Positions 16,920 to 26,574 of a stretch of DNA of 64,000 nucleotides are shown here, in pieces. The stretch spans positions 124,001 through 188,000 of the forward strand of contig NZ_JAAXPG010000006.1 in NCBI RefSeq assembly GCF_012396365.1, read 5' to 3'. The stretch comes from Nocardiopsis alborubida (GTDB lineage: Bacteria; Actinomycetota; Actinomycetes; Streptosporangiales; Streptosporangiaceae). A program made the translations under genes and the position numbers. The notes beneath the pieces were generated by a model that saw only the letters and a list, made by a program, of their open reading frames with translations, did no database searches and was not told the origin of the DNA. Every line of letters starts with the position of its first letter. The stretch's first letter is position 1.

Positions 16920-18602
16920 ATGAGCTCTTCCTCCCAGCCCGACCCAGAGGCGATGACCAGGCGGTTCCGCGAGGTGGCCGAGCGCGTGCTCGACTCCCTG
17001 CTCCACGACGCCCCCGAGTGGGCCCTGGAACTGGGCGACACCCGTGGCGCCTCCCGTCTGTCCGACCACTCCGCCGAGGCCGACGTGCGCCGCGTCTCCG
17101 TGCTCACCGACGCCCTCGGCTCCCTGGACGAGATCGACCCCGACCTCGTCCCCGTCGGCGACCGGGTCGACCTGGAGGTGCTGCGGACCCGCGTCAGCGC
17201 CGACCTGTGGCACACCGCGGAACTGCGCCCGCACACGTGGGACCCGCTGCTGTACTCGCCGGGCGAGGCCCTGCACGCCCTCGTGGAACGCGGGGTCCTG
17301 CCCCTCCCCGAACGCCTGTCGGCGCTCGCCGCGCGCTGCGCGGCCCTGCCCGACTACCTCGCCACCGCCCGCTCGCGCCTGTCGGAGGGCTCCGGCATGC
17401 CCCGCGTGCACGTGGAGACGGCCCTGGCCCAGGCGGCCGGGGCCCGTGCCATGCTCGCCTCCGACGTGCCCGCCCTGGCCGCGGGAGGAGCGCCCTCCGA
17501 CCTGGAACCGGCCCGCGAGGCCGCCCTGGCGGCCGTGGAGGAGCACGCTGCCTGGCTGCGCGACCGGCTGGAGACCGCCACCGCCGACCCCCGCCTGGGG
17601 GAGCGCGACTTCGCCGCCCAGCTCTGGTACACCCTCGACTCCGAACTCTCGCCCGAGGCGCTGCTGGTGCGCGCCGAGAGCGACCTGCTCGCCACGGAGG
17701 AGGCGATCGCCGAGACGGCGGCCGAGTACCTGGGCGGGACGCGCCGACGCGAGGGGGTGGCCGAGGCGCTCGCCGAGCTGGCCGCACGGGGCGCCACCGA
17801 CGCCGACACCGTCCGTCCCGCCTGCGCCGACGCCCTCCTGCACCTGAACGAGCGGGTGCGCGCGCTGGACGTCGTCACGGTCCACGACGACCCCGTCCGG
17901 ATCGTCCCGATGCCCGAGGCCCGCCGCGGGGTGTCGGTGGCCTACTGCGAGCCTCCCGGCCCCCTCGACCCGCGTGCCGGGGAGCAGGCGACCCTGGTCG
18001 CGGTGGCCCCGCCGCCCGAGGACTGGCCCGCCGAGCGCAGGGAGTCGTTCTTCCGCGAGTACAACGCGGGCATGCTGCGCAACCTCATGGCCCACGAGGC
18101 CGTGCCGGGGCACGCGCTCCAACTCGCCCACGCCGCCCGCCACGAGGGCGGCACCCGGGTGCGCCGGGTCCTGTGGAGCGGCACCTTCGTGGAGGGCTGG
18201 GCGGTCTACGCCGAGGAGGTTCTGGCCCGCCACGGCTGGTCCGGCGACCGGCGCGAGGACCTGGCCCTGCGCCTGGTACAGCTCAAGATGCGCCTGCGGA
18301 TGATCATCAACGCGATCCTGGACGTGCGCCTGCACACCGGCGACCTCACCGAGGCCGAGGCGATCTCCCTGATGACCCGGCGCGGGCACCAGGAGGAGGG
18401 CGAGGCCGTCGGCAAGTGGCGCCGGGCCCAGCTCACCAGCGCCCAGCTGTCCACCTACTACGTGGGCTACGCGGAGGTCTCCGACATCGCGAGCGACCTG
18501 GCCCTGGCCCGGCCCGCGCTCACCGAGCGCGAGCGCCACGACGCGATGCTCGCCCACGGCAGCCCGCCCCCGCGCCACCTGCGCACCCTGCTGGGGCTGT
18601 AG
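16920..18602 (+). CDS. DUF885 family metallopeptidase-like protein
   Basis: A 560-residue protein. The key motif is HEAVPGHALQ (H392, E393, H398), the zinc-binding-like signature of DUF885 proteins. It is followed by EGWAVYAEEVL and by YYVGYAEVSD near the C-terminus, which are also family hallmarks. No signal peptide is visible, so it is probably cytoplasmic. The ATG at 16920 lies only 25 bases after the conservon terminator, with no clear ribosome site, so the message may be almost leaderless. The family is mostly uncharacterised; a peptidase role is inferred from the motif. Confidence 0.88.
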   Translation: MSSSSQPDPEAMTRRFREVAERVLDSLLHDAPEWALELGDTRGASRLSDHSAEADVRRVSVLTDALGSLDEIDPDLVPVGDRVDLEVLRTRVSADLWHTAELRPHTWDPLLYSPGEALHALVERGVLPLPERLSALAARCAALPDYLATARSRLSEGSGMPRVHVETALAQAAGARAMLASDVPALAAGGAPSDLEPAREAALAAVEEHAAWLRDRLETATADPRLGERDFAAQLWYTLDSELSPEALLVRAESDLLATEEAIAETAAEYLGGTRRREGVAEALAELAARGATDADTVRPACADALLHLNERVRALDVVTVHDDPVRIVPMPEARRGVSVAYCEPPGPLDPRAGEQATLVAVAPPPEDWPAERRESFFREYNAGMLRNLMAHEAVPGHALQLAHAARHEGGTRVRRVLWSGTFVEGWAVYAEEVLARHGWSGDRREDLALRLVQLKMRLRMIINAILDVRLHTGDLTEAEAISLMTRRGHQEEGEAVGKWRRAQLTSAQLSTYYVGYAEVSDIASDLALARPALTERERHDAMLAHGSPPPRHLRTLLGL

Positions 18603-18611
18603 GAAACCGGA

Positions 18612-19067
18612 TCAGAGCAGTCGGCGCCGCCAGGCGACCTCGCGGTCCAGCTGTCCCGTCTCCACGAACAGGCGCACCTGGTGCGTGTCGGGGAGCCTGC
18701 GGGCCAGCTCGCGGCGGTCGGCCTCCTCGAAGCCGAGCCCCCGCCAGAAGGGCCCCGAACGGCGGCTGAACAGCCAGGCCCGCCGCGCGCCCAGCCCGGC
18801 CGCCCGGCTGATCGCGTGGCGGGCCAGCACGGACCCGGCGCCCGCACGGCGCCGGTCCTCCCGGACGGCCACGCTGCGGATGAGGGCGTCGCGGCCGTCG
18901 GCGCTGAGCTCGAAGCCGGTCGTGGCGGCGACGGACCCGTCGGCGTCCCGTTCGATCCACAGGCGCACCGACGGCGAGTCGAGTCCGCTCAGGGTCAGGT
19001 CGACCCCGCGCAGGAAGACGGTGAGGGCTTCGAGGTCCGCTGGAACGGCGGGACGGAGTGTGCTCAC
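18612..19067 (-). CDS. GNAT family N-acetyltransferase
   Basis: A 151-residue protein from a GTG at 19067. The acetyl-CoA-binding motif A reads IRSVAVREDRRRAGAGSVLARHAI (R-x2-G-x-G/A type), preceded by the AATTGFEL strand and followed by ARRAWLFSRRSGPFWRGLGFEEADR. The layout resembles the ArsN2/amino-acid acetyltransferase-like branch. The substrate is unknown. It converges on the DUF885 gene with about 9 bp between them. Confidence 0.85.
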   Translation of the reverse strand: MSTLRPAVPADLEALTVFLRGVDLTLSGLDSPSVRLWIERDADGSVAATTGFELSADGRDALIRSVAVREDRRRAGAGSVLARHAISRAAGLGARRAWLFSRRSGPFWRGLGFEEADRRELARRLPDTHQVRLFVETGQLDREVAWRRRLL

Positions 19068-19463
19068 GGGCGCCGATCCTACAAAGCGTCCGGGAAAGCC
19101 CCGCCGGGCACCCGTGGGCACCCGGCCGACGGACAACCACGAACCGTGTGGCCGGCGGTGCGCCGGACGCTCCACCTCCTCGGGGCCGCTGTTCCCGGGC
19201 CCCCGACCTCTCACCCGTCGGGGCGGGTCACGGCTGAAGGGATCGACTCCCACCCGCCGGGCCGGACACCGGGACGGGCGCACACCCGTACGGGCGGGCA
19301 CTCCGGCCGCTCCCCACGCGTTGGTACACCGGCGGCTGTGCCAGGCGCGACCGGATCCCGCGGAGTTGTCCACAGGCCGGTTCGGGTTCGACCCGCGGTC
19401 GCCACCGCGCTTCTATGCTGGAGACGCGAGAGAGTACGGACAGGCGACGGAAACGGACGAGCC
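19068..19463. other. intergenic region, 396 bp
   Basis: This divergent space precedes the HIT-pgsA-pim genes. TATGCT at about 19413-19418 is a plausible -10 box for the rightward operon. One TTGTCCACA (19366-19374) matches the actinobacterial DnaA-box consensus, but I see no cluster of such boxes. No credible coding sequence is visible. Confidence 0.5.
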
Positions 19464-20039
19464 ATGCGCGGTGCCGACAACGAGCACGGAGACGTTCCGA
19501 TCGACCCTCCCGGCACGGGCACGGGGAGCCCCGACGGCTGGGAGCGACTGTGGACGCCACACCGCATGGCCTACGTCAAAGGCGAGGGCAAGCCCAGCGG
19601 CTCGCGCCCCGAGGACGGGTGTCCCTTCTGTCGCGCCCCCGGACTGTCCGACCCCGAAGGCCTCGTGGTCGCCCGGGGCAAGTCGGCCTACGCGGTCCTC
19701 AACCTCTACCCCTACAACAGCGGCCACCTGCTGATCTGCCCCTACCGCCACGTGTCCGACTACACAGCCCTGGACGAGGACGAGACCGCGGAGGTGGCCG
19801 CCCTCACCCAGGCGGGCATCCGGGCGCTGGGCGCCGCCTACGGGCCGCAGGGCTTCAACGTCGGCATGAACCTCGGCGGCGCGGCCGGTGCCGGGATCGC
19901 GGCCCACCTGCACCAGCACATCGTTCCCCGCTGGGGCGGCGACGCCAACTTCATGCCCGTGGTCGGCCGGACCAAGGTGCTGCCCGAGATGCTGGAGCAG
20001 ACCCGGGCCAGGGTCGCCGCGCACTGGCCCAGAGACTAG
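19464..20039 (+). CDS. HIT-domain nucleotide hydrolase/phosphorylase (Rv2613c-like)
   Basis: A 191-residue HIT-superfamily protein. The catalytic triad motif is HLHQHIVPRW (H148-x-H150-x-H152). The N-terminus has CPFC with a later His, as in actinobacterial Ap4A-phosphorylase relatives. The mycobacterial homologue at the same place, directly upstream of pgsA1, is Rv2613c, reported to act on diadenosine tetraphosphate. The conserved neighbourhood supports orthology; the activity is inferred. Confidence 0.9.
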   Translation: MRGADNEHGDVPIDPPGTGTGSPDGWERLWTPHRMAYVKGEGKPSGSRPEDGCPFCRAPGLSDPEGLVVARGKSAYAVLNLYPYNSGHLLICPYRHVSDYTALDEDETAEVAALTQAGIRALGAAYGPQGFNVGMNLGGAAGAGIAAHLHQHIVPRWGGDANFMPVVGRTKVLPEMLEQTRARVAAHWPRD

Positions 20040-20181
20040 GGCGCGTCCCACGGGAACACGCGACATGCCCCCGGACGCCGCCCCGTCCCCCACGAGTCCA
20101 CCCGAGCCGCCCGAGCTCACCTGCGCCAACCCGAACCCACCGAACCCACCGACCCACGCGAACCCGCACAGCCCGACCCCC

Positions 20182-20242
20182 GAGCCGCCCCCGCCGGCGC
20201 GGTTCCCACCCCGAGCCGCCCCGCCGGTGCGGTTCCCACCCC
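20182..20242. repeat. imperfect 30/31-bp tandem repeat
   Basis: GAGCCGCCCC(C)GCCGG followed by GCGGTTCCCACCCC occurs at 20182-20212 and again at 20213-20242, just upstream of the pgsA promoter. The copies differ by one base change and one inserted C. Confidence 0.7.
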
Positions 20243-20259
20243 CGCGACCCTTCCCGCCC

Positions 20260-20265
20260 TACGAT
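20260..20265 (+). promoter_or_regulatory. -10-like box of pgsA
   Basis: TACGAT lies 11 bases before the pgsA ATG, which would give a message with a leader of only about five bases. Confidence 0.35.
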
Positions 20266-20276
20266 TCCAAGAAGAC

Positions 20277-20927
20277 ATGCTGAGAATCCTTCGCCCCATG
20301 ATCTCCCGGGTCACCACTCCGCTCGGCCGGAGCCTGGCCCGCCTCGGCCTCACACCGAACATCGTCACCATCGTCGGCGCCCTCGGCGTCGTCGTCAGCG
20401 CCCTGTACTTCTATCCGCAGGGACAGCTGTACGCCGGGTCGGTCGTCGTCACCGTCTTCGTGCTCTTCGACATGCTCGACGGGGCCGTGGCCAGGGCCCG
20501 CGACAGCGCCAGCGCGTTCGGCGCCTTCCTCGACTCCAGCCTCGACCGGGTCGCCGACGCCGCCATCCTCGCCGGGCTCCTGTGGTGGTTCATCGGTGAG
20601 GGCGACGACCCCCTGCTCGCCGGACTCGCCCTCTTCTGCCTGGTCAGCGGCTTCATGGTGTCCTACATCAAGGCCCGGGCCGAGGGGCTGGGCGTCAACT
20701 GCGACGTCGGCGTCGCCGAGCGCACCGAGCGCCTGGTGGTCATCCTCGTCGCCGTGGGCCTCGGCGGCCTGGACGTGCCCTACGTCCTCGCGGGCGGCCT
20801 GTGGCTGTTGGCCGCGATGAGCCTGCTCACCGTCCTCCAGCGCCTGGTGGAGACCCGCGCCCGCCTCAACGACCCCGACTACGCCGAGGGCGCCGCGGGA
20901 ACCGGCGAAGCCAACAGCGGAGCCTGA
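20277..20927 (+). CDS. pgsA: CDP-alcohol phosphatidyltransferase, phosphatidylinositol-phosphate synthase type
   Basis: A 216-residue integral membrane enzyme with about six hydrophobic segments. The CDP-alcohol phosphotransferase signature is DMLDGAVARARD...G...D...D (starting near residue 65), with all four metal-binding Asp present. In actinobacteria the homologue in this position (PgsA1, Rv2612c) joins CDP-diacylglycerol to inositol phosphate, the first committed step to phosphatidylinositol and PIMs. The following acyltransferase and PimA genes complete the pathway. Confidence 0.93.
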   Translation: MLRILRPMISRVTTPLGRSLARLGLTPNIVTIVGALGVVVSALYFYPQGQLYAGSVVVTVFVLFDMLDGAVARARDSASAFGAFLDSSLDRVADAAILAGLLWWFIGEGDDPLLAGLALFCLVSGFMVSYIKARAEGLGVNCDVGVAERTERLVVILVAVGLGGLDVPYVLAGGLWLLAAMSLLTVLQRLVETRARLNDPDYAEGAAGTGEANSGA

Positions 20928-20966
20928 GCACACGCGAAACAGGGAGACCGGGAACGGGGACACGAC

Positions 20967-22067
20967 GTGGACGAACGCACGGCCGACCTGGCCTACACGG
21001 CGGGGTGGACGGTGATCCGCCGCACGCCCGAGCGTGCGGGGCGGGCGGTGTTCCAACGCCTGGCCGACCGCTCCTGGCGAGCCCACGACGAGAGCACACG
21101 CGGCCTGGAGCGCAACCTGAGGCGCCTGGTCGGACCCGGCGCCACCGACGCCCAGCTGCGCGCGCTCTCCCGCGCGGGCATGCGCTCCTACATGCGCTAC
21201 TACTACGAGATGTTCCGCCTCCCCGCGATGAGCGAGGAGTACGTCCTGGGCCGGACCCGCGCCACCGGGATCGAGGTACTGGAGAAGCACGTCCGGTCGG
21301 GCCGCGGCGTGGTCGCCGCCCTGCCCCACATGGGCAACTGGGACCACGCCGGAGCCTGGATCGCCCTGAGGGGCACCCCGCTGACCACCGTCGCCCAGCG
21401 GCTGCGCCCCGAGAGCCTGTTCCAGCGCTTCACCGCCTACCGCGAGTCCCTGGGCATGGAGGTGCTGCCGTTGACCGGAGGCTCGGGCACCGTGGGCACC
21501 CTGGCCCGGCGGCTGCGCGAGGGCGGCCTGGTGTGCCTGCTCGCCGATCGCGACATCGGCGGCACCGGCCTGGAGGTGGACTTCTTCGGGGAGCGTGCGC
21601 GCGTGCCCGCGGGGCCCGCCGCGCTGGCCCTCAACACCGGTGCCGCCCTGATGCCGGTCTCGCTGTGGTACGACGGCCCGTACTGGAACATCCGGGTCCA
21701 CGACGAGATCCCCGTCGCCGGGGGAGCCACCCGCGCCGAGCGGGTCCAGGCCACGACCCAGGAGCTGGTCCGCGTCTTCGAGGGGGCGATCGCCGAGCAC
21801 CCCGAGGACTGGCACATGCTCCAGCCGGTGTTCAGCGCCGACCACGTGCGCGCCGTGCGCGAGGGGGCCGGGGAGGCCGCCGTGCCTGAAGTGACGGACG
21901 GCGGCACAGCGCCGGGCGGGCCGGGCGACGGTACACCGGACGGGCCGGGCGCACCGGGCGGGGGCACCGTACCGGCCGCGGAGGGAGGGTTCCCCGCGGC
22001 GAACGGGGTAGGGGCCCCTCAAGGCAGCGGGGAGAGGGCCCCCGGACGAGACGAACGGAACGGGTGA
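20967..22067 (+). CDS. phosphatidylinositol mannoside acyltransferase (PatA-like)
   Basis: A 366-residue LpxL/HtrB-superfamily acyltransferase. The catalytic H-x4-D motif is in LPHMGNWDHAGAW, with RDIGGTGLEVDFFGERARVPAGPAALA downstream. The last ~60 residues are a Gly/Pro/Thr-rich tail (GTAPGGPGDGTPDGPG...) not usual in the family. It starts at GTG 20967 and overlaps pimA by four bases (GTGA). It likely acylates the mannose of PIM, like Rv2611c. Confidence 0.9.
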   Translation: MDERTADLAYTAGWTVIRRTPERAGRAVFQRLADRSWRAHDESTRGLERNLRRLVGPGATDAQLRALSRAGMRSYMRYYYEMFRLPAMSEEYVLGRTRATGIEVLEKHVRSGRGVVAALPHMGNWDHAGAWIALRGTPLTTVAQRLRPESLFQRFTAYRESLGMEVLPLTGGSGTVGTLARRLREGGLVCLLADRDIGGTGLEVDFFGERARVPAGPAALALNTGAALMPVSLWYDGPYWNIRVHDEIPVAGGATRAERVQATTQELVRVFEGAIAEHPEDWHMLQPVFSADHVRAVREGAGEAAVPEVTDGGTAPGGPGDGTPDGPGAPGGGTVPAAEGGFPAANGVGAPQGSGERAPGRDERNG

Positions 22068-23296
22068 CCGTGGGCATGCGGGTCGGCCTGGTCTGCCCCT
22101 ACGCCTGGGACGTCCCGGGCGGGGTGCAGCAGCACGTCGGCGACCTCGCCGAGGCGCTCACCGGCATGGGGCACGAGGTGTCGGTACTGGCTCCGGTGGG
22201 TGACGCGGACACCGGCGCCCTGCCCGGATACCTCGTTCCCGCCGGAAGGCCGGTCCCGGTGCCCTACAACGGCTCGGTGGCCCGGCTCACCTTCGGCCCC
22301 AGGGCCGCCTCGCGGGTGCGCAGGTGGATCGCCGAGGGGGAGTTCGACGTCCTGCACATCCACGAGCCGTCCGCGCCGAGCGTCTCACTGCTGGCGTGCT
22401 GGGCGGCCGACGGCCCCGTGGTGGCCACCTTCCACACCGCCAACCCCCGGTCGCGGGCGATGGCGGTGAGCTCCCCCGCGCTGCGTTCGGCGATGGAGAA
22501 GATCAACGGCCGCATCGCCGTGTCCGAGGCCGCACGGCGCACCCTGGTCGAACACCTGGGCGGGGACGCCGTGCTCATTCCCAACGGGGTGGCGGTGCGC
22601 AGGTTCGCGCACGCCGCCCCCCTGCCCGGCTGGCCGGGCGAGGGCGGCTCGATCGGTTTCCTGGGGCGCCTGGACGAGCCCCGCAAGGGGCTGGGCGTCC
22701 TGCTGGAGGCCTTCGTGCTCATGGCCCACGAGCGCCCCGGCCTGCGTCTGATGGTGGCCGGGCCCGGTGACGCCTCGGCGGCCATGGAGACCGTCCCCGC
22801 CCACCTGCGCGAACGCGTCGTGCTGCTGGGGCGCCTGGACGACGCAGACAAGGCGCGCGCCTACCACTCCGCCGACGTGTTCTGCGCGCCCAACCTGGGC
22901 GGGGAGAGCTTCGGCATCGTGCTGACCGAGGCGATGGCCTCCGGCGCGGCCATCGCGGCCAGCGACATCCCCGCCTTCGCCGCGGTCCTGGACGACGGCG
23001 CCGCGGGGGAGCTGTTCGCCGCGGGCGACCCCGCCCACCTGGCCGAACGCGCCGGTGCGCTGCTGGACGCGCCCGGGCGGCGCGCCGAGCTCTCACGTGC
23101 CGCCCGCCGAGCGGTGCGCGCCTACGACTGGGACACCGTGGCCGCCGACGTCGCCCACGTCTACCGGACCGTCCTGCTGTGGGACGGGAACGGGGGCGGG
23201 GACGGTTACTCCGCGGGGGCGAGCCCGGACGGCGGGCCCCGGGCCACCGCCCTGCTGCCCGGGGCCACCGCCCTGCCGCGCCGGGGGGCGACGTGA
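22064..23296 (+). CDS. pimA: GDP-mannose-dependent alpha-mannosyltransferase PimA
   Basis: A GT4-family glycosyltransferase of ~410 residues. The N-terminal VGLVCPYAWDVPGGVQQHVGDLAEAL matches PimA closely. IGFLGRLDEPRKGLGVLLEAF and the E-x7-E motif ESFGIVLTEAMASG are present. It adds the first mannose to phosphatidylinositol on the inner membrane face. The start may be GTG 22064 (coupled to the previous stop), GTG 22070 or ATG 22076; I list the first. Confidence 0.94.
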   Translation: MTVGMRVGLVCPYAWDVPGGVQQHVGDLAEALTGMGHEVSVLAPVGDADTGALPGYLVPAGRPVPVPYNGSVARLTFGPRAASRVRRWIAEGEFDVLHIHEPSAPSVSLLACWAADGPVVATFHTANPRSRAMAVSSPALRSAMEKINGRIAVSEAARRTLVEHLGGDAVLIPNGVAVRRFAHAAPLPGWPGEGGSIGFLGRLDEPRKGLGVLLEAFVLMAHERPGLRLMVAGPGDASAAMETVPAHLRERVVLLGRLDDADKARAYHSADVFCAPNLGGESFGIVLTEAMASGAAIAASDIPAFAAVLDDGAAGELFAAGDPAHLAERAGALLDAPGRRAELSRAARRAVRAYDWDTVAADVAHVYRTVLLWDGNGGGDGYSAGASPDGGPRATALLPGATALPRRGAT

Positions 23297-23438
23297 CCGC
23301 GATCGCCGGAGCGGACGCGTTCGCCGGGGGCGCGCCGCGTGTGACCGCCCCCCTTCCGCGCGACTCCCTCCGAGCGCACGCCCCGCTTCTGCGCACATCC
23401 GCTCCCGCTCCCACCCCAGCGGAACGGGGTGAACGGCC

Positions 23439-23996
23439 CTGACCGAGGACGTCCTCTTCGTCGCCACCGTCGTCGGCATCCTCCTGGCCCTGGTGCTGTT
23501 CGGCTTCTACCTCTCGTGGCGGGCCACCCGCCTGCACCGCCTGCACCACCGGGTCGACACCGCCCGCGCGGCCCTGGAGGCCGCCCTGGAGCGGCGCCTG
23601 GACGCCGCGTCCGCGCTGGCCGCCGCCGACGGCACCGACGCCACGCGCGCCCTGCCCGGGGCCGCCGCGGCCGCCCGCGAGGCGCGCGACCGGCAACGCG
23701 AGCTGGCCGAGAGCGCGCTCTCGCGTACGCTGCGCGCCGCACTGGAATCTCCGGGGCCCGCCGAGCGTTCCGAACTGCTGCGGCCCCACCTGATCGAGGT
23801 GGAGGCCGCCGCCAAGGGCGTCCACATGGCCCGCACGTTCTACAACGGCGCGGTCGCCGACACCCGCCGCGCCCGCCGTTCACGCCTCGTCCGGACGTTC
23901 CGCCTGGCGGGCACGGCGTCCCTGCCGGACTTCTTCGAGATCGACGACCAACCGCCGCGCATCCTGCTCCTGCACGTCGGCCCCGACACCCCGTAG
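23439..23996 (+). CDS. small membrane-anchored protein of the pim locus (Rv2609c position)
   Basis: The frame encodes an N-terminal hydrophobic helix ([22 protein letters not shown]), a charged coiled-coil-like helical region rich in Arg/Ala/Glu, and a C-terminal [14 protein letters not shown]. The only start codon in frame before the helix is CTG at 23439, since TGA lies at 23430-23432; GTG 23493 would cut the helix. I favour the CTG start (185 residues). The position between pimA and pdxS matches that of Rv2609c. The function is unknown; LemA-like helical topology is a guess. Confidence 0.6.
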   Translation: MTEDVLFVATVVGILLALVLFGFYLSWRATRLHRLHHRVDTARAALEAALERRLDAASALAAADGTDATRALPGAAAAAREARDRQRELAESALSRTLRAALESPGPAERSELLRPHLIEVEAAAKGVHMARTFYNGAVADTRRARRSRLVRTFRLAGTASLPDFFEIDDQPPRILLLHVGPDTP

Positions 23997-24178
23997 AGAC
24001 GGGGCCCGGGAAAACACCGATCTGGCCAAAACCCTCGAAAGGGGGTGGAAGTAGGATGAGGGGCTGGTCGACCAGGGTGCGCGGCGCCGACGGTGTCCGC
24101 GTACCGCCGCGTGGGGCCGCCGACTCCGCTGCCCGCAGGCAGCCCTCAGCAGAACCGAGACAACGGGAGTCCACCATC

Positions 24179-25090
24179 GTGGCCAACAACGCATCGAACA
24201 CCTCCGACAACGCCGTCGGTACCGAGCGTGTCAAGCGCGGCATGGCCGAGCAGCTCAAGAACGGCGTCATCATGGACGTCGTCACGCCCGAGCAGGCCAG
24301 GATCGCCGAGGACGCCGGTGCCGTCGCGGTCATGGCTCTGGAGCGCGTCCCCGCCGACATCCGCAGGGACGGCGGCGTCGCCCGCATGTCCGACCCCGAC
24401 ATGATCGACGGCATCGTCGAGGCCGTCTCCATCCCGGTCATGGCCAAGGTCCGCATCGGACACTTCGTCGAGGCCCAGGTCCTGGAGTCGCTCGGCGTCG
24501 ACTTCATCGACGAGTCCGAGGTCCTCACCCCGGCCGACGAGGCCTACCACATCGACAAGTGGGCCTTCACCGTCCCGTTCGTGTGCGGGGCGACCAACCT
24601 GGGCGAGGCGCTGCGCCGCATCGCCGAGGGCGCGGCCATGATCCGCTCCAAGGGCGAGGCCGGTACCGGCAACGTCGTCGAGGCCACCCGCCACATGCGC
24701 TCCATCCGCGGCGAGATCCGACGCCTGGGCAGCCTGGACGAGGCCGAGCTGTTCGGCGCGGCCAAGGAGCTGCGCGCCCCCTACGAGGTCGTCAAGGAGG
24801 TGGCGGCGCTGGGCAGGCTCCCGGTCCCGCTGTTCTCCGCCGGAGGCGTGGCCACCCCGGCCGACGCCGCGCTCATGCGCCAGCTCGGCGCCGAGAGCGT
24901 GTTCGTGGGCTCGGGCATCTTCAAGTCCGGCGACCCGGCCAGGCGCGCCGACGCCATCGTGCAGGCCACCCTGCACTACGAGGACCCCGCGGTCATCGCG
25001 CGCGTGTCCCGTGGTCTGGGCGAGGCGATGGTCGGCATCAACCTGGACGACCTGTCCGACTCCCAGCGCTACGCCGGCCGCGGCTGGTAG
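24179..25090 (+). CDS. pdxS: pyridoxal 5'-phosphate synthase subunit PdxS
   Basis: A 303-residue TIM-barrel protein from GTG 24179. The strings [36 protein letters not shown] and [15 protein letters not shown] contain the two catalytic Lys of PdxS (K in MAKVR and in RSKGEAGTG). It condenses ribose 5-phosphate, glyceraldehyde 3-phosphate and ammonia to PLP in a 12+12 complex with PdxT, whose gene follows. Confidence 0.97.
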   Translation: MANNASNTSDNAVGTERVKRGMAEQLKNGVIMDVVTPEQARIAEDAGAVAVMALERVPADIRRDGGVARMSDPDMIDGIVEAVSIPVMAKVRIGHFVEAQVLESLGVDFIDESEVLTPADEAYHIDKWAFTVPFVCGATNLGEALRRIAEGAAMIRSKGEAGTGNVVEATRHMRSIRGEIRRLGSLDEAELFGAAKELRAPYEVVKEVAALGRLPVPLFSAGGVATPADAALMRQLGAESVFVGSGIFKSGDPARRADAIVQATLHYEDPAVIARVSRGLGEAMVGINLDDLSDSQRYAGRGW

Positions 25091-25211
25091 CCGTCGCACG
25101 ACGGGTGCCCGCCGTACCCGCCGCGGCCGTCGCGCGGGCGGCGGGGCCGCGACCGGCCCCGCCGCCCGCCCGCAGGAGAACACGAGCCTACGTCCACGAG
25201 TGAGGCCGTAC

Positions 25212-25820
25212 TTGACCGCCAGACCCACCATCGGCGTCCTCGCCCTCCAGGGCGACGTCGCCGAACACCTGCGCGCGCTCCAGGCCCTGGACGCGCACAC
25301 CGTCAAGGTGCTCTCCCCCGACCAGATCGACACCCTGGACGGGCTGGTCGTCCCCGGAGGGGAGTCCACCACCATGTCCAAACTGGCCGTCCGCTACGGC
25401 CTGATGGAACCGCTGCGCAAGCGGATCGCCGCGGGGATGCCCGCCTACGGCACGTGCGCCGGGATGATCATGCTCGCCGACCGCATCCTGGGCGGTACCG
25501 CCGACCAGCAGACCGTCGGCGGGATCGACATGACGGTGCGCCGCAACGCGTTCGGGCGCCAGACCGAGTCCTTCGAGGCCGCCGTGGACATCGACGGCCT
25601 GGGGGGCGACCCCTTCGACGCGGTGTTCATCCGCGCGCCCTGGGTGGAGTCGGTCGGGCCCGGGGTCGAGGTGCTCGGCGCAGTCCCCGGCCCCGACGAG
25701 GCCGGTAGGATCGTCGCCGTACGGCAGGGCGGCCTGATGGCCACGTCCTTCCATCCCGAACTGACCGGCGACACGCGCATCCACCGCCTCTTCGTCGACA
25801 TCGTGAAAGGACATTCATGA
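25212..25820 (+). CDS. pdxT: pyridoxal 5'-phosphate synthase glutaminase PdxT
   Basis: A ~202-residue class-I glutamine amidotransferase-like protein. GGESTT (oxyanion region), the nucleophile Cys in YGTCAGM and the His/Glu in SFHPEL are all present. It makes ammonia from glutamine and passes it to PdxS. The start is TTG 25212 with GAGG six bases upstream; GTG 25200 in the same frame lacks a ribosome site. Its stop overlaps the yebC start (ATGA). Confidence 0.95.
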   Translation: MTARPTIGVLALQGDVAEHLRALQALDAHTVKVLSPDQIDTLDGLVVPGGESTTMSKLAVRYGLMEPLRKRIAAGMPAYGTCAGMIMLADRILGGTADQQTVGGIDMTVRRNAFGRQTESFEAAVDIDGLGGDPFDAVFIRAPWVESVGPGVEVLGAVPGPDEAGRIVAVRQGGLMATSFHPELTGDTRIHRLFVDIVKGHS

Positions 25821-26566
25821 GCGGCCACTCCAAGTGGGCCACCACCAAGCACAAGAAAGCCGTCATCGATGCCAAGCGCGGCAAGCTCTTCGCCAAGCTG
25901 ATCAAGAACATCGAGGTGGCCGCGCGCACCGGCGGTGGGGACCCCGACGGGAACCCGACGCTCTACGACGCCATCCAGAAGGCGCGCAAGAGCTCCGTAC
26001 CGCTCGACAACATCGAGCGCGCCCGCAAGCGCGGCTCCGGCGAGGAGGCGGGCGGCGCCGAGTGGCAGACCATCATGTACGAGGGCTACGCCGCCGGTGG
26101 CGTCGCCCTGCTGGTGGAGTGCCTGACCGACAACCGCAACCGCGCCGCCTCCGAGGTGCGCGTGGCCGTGACCCGCAACGGCGGCAACATGGCCGACGCG
26201 GGTTCGGTGTCCTACCTCTTCAACCGCAAGGGCGTCGTGATCGTGCCCGCCGAGGGCACCACCGAGGACGACGTGACCCTGGCGGTGCTGGAGGCCGGTG
26301 CCGAGGAGGTCAAGGAGCTGGGCGACGTCTTCGAGATCGTCTGCGAGGCCACCGACCTGGTCGCCGTGCGCACCGCGCTCCAGGAGGCGGGCATCGAGTA
26401 CGACTCCGCCGAGTCCAGCTTCCTGCCGACCATGGAGGTCCCGGTCGACGCCGAGACCGCCAAGAAGGTCATGCGGGTGGTGGACGCGCTGGAGGACTCC
26501 GACGACGTGCAGAACGTCTTCACCAACGCCGACATCCCCGACGAGGTCATGGCCGAGATCGGCTGA
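25817..26566 (+). CDS. yebC: YebC/PmpR family protein
   Basis: A 249-residue protein opening [25 protein letters not shown], the diagnostic N-terminus of the family. Members are described as transcription factors and, more recently, as aids to translation of proline stretches. It overlaps pdxT by four bases. In mycobacteria this gene lies just ahead of the ruvCAB region; here a block of unrelated genes follows. Confidence 0.96.
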   Translation: MSGHSKWATTKHKKAVIDAKRGKLFAKLIKNIEVAARTGGGDPDGNPTLYDAIQKARKSSVPLDNIERARKRGSGEEAGGAEWQTIMYEGYAAGGVALLVECLTDNRNRAASEVRVAVTRNGGNMADAGSVSYLFNRKGVVIVPAEGTTEDDVTLAVLEAGAEEVKELGDVFEIVCEATDLVAVRTALQEAGIEYDSAESSFLPTMEVPVDAETAKKVMRVVDALEDSDDVQNVFTNADIPDEVMAEIG

Positions 26567-26574
26567 CCCTCCGG

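Noticed and set aside
18681-19463. N-terminal extension of the HIT protein over the GNAT gene
   Set aside because: The extension is antisense to a recognised acetyltransferase and the HIT protein is complete from ATG 19464.
20040-20276. Small gene in the HIT-pgsA gap (a Pro/Asn/Thr-rich frame at 20065 or nearby)
   Set aside because: The frame has repeated Pro/Asn-rich triplets caused by the local tandem repeat and shows no conserved feature or ribosome site.
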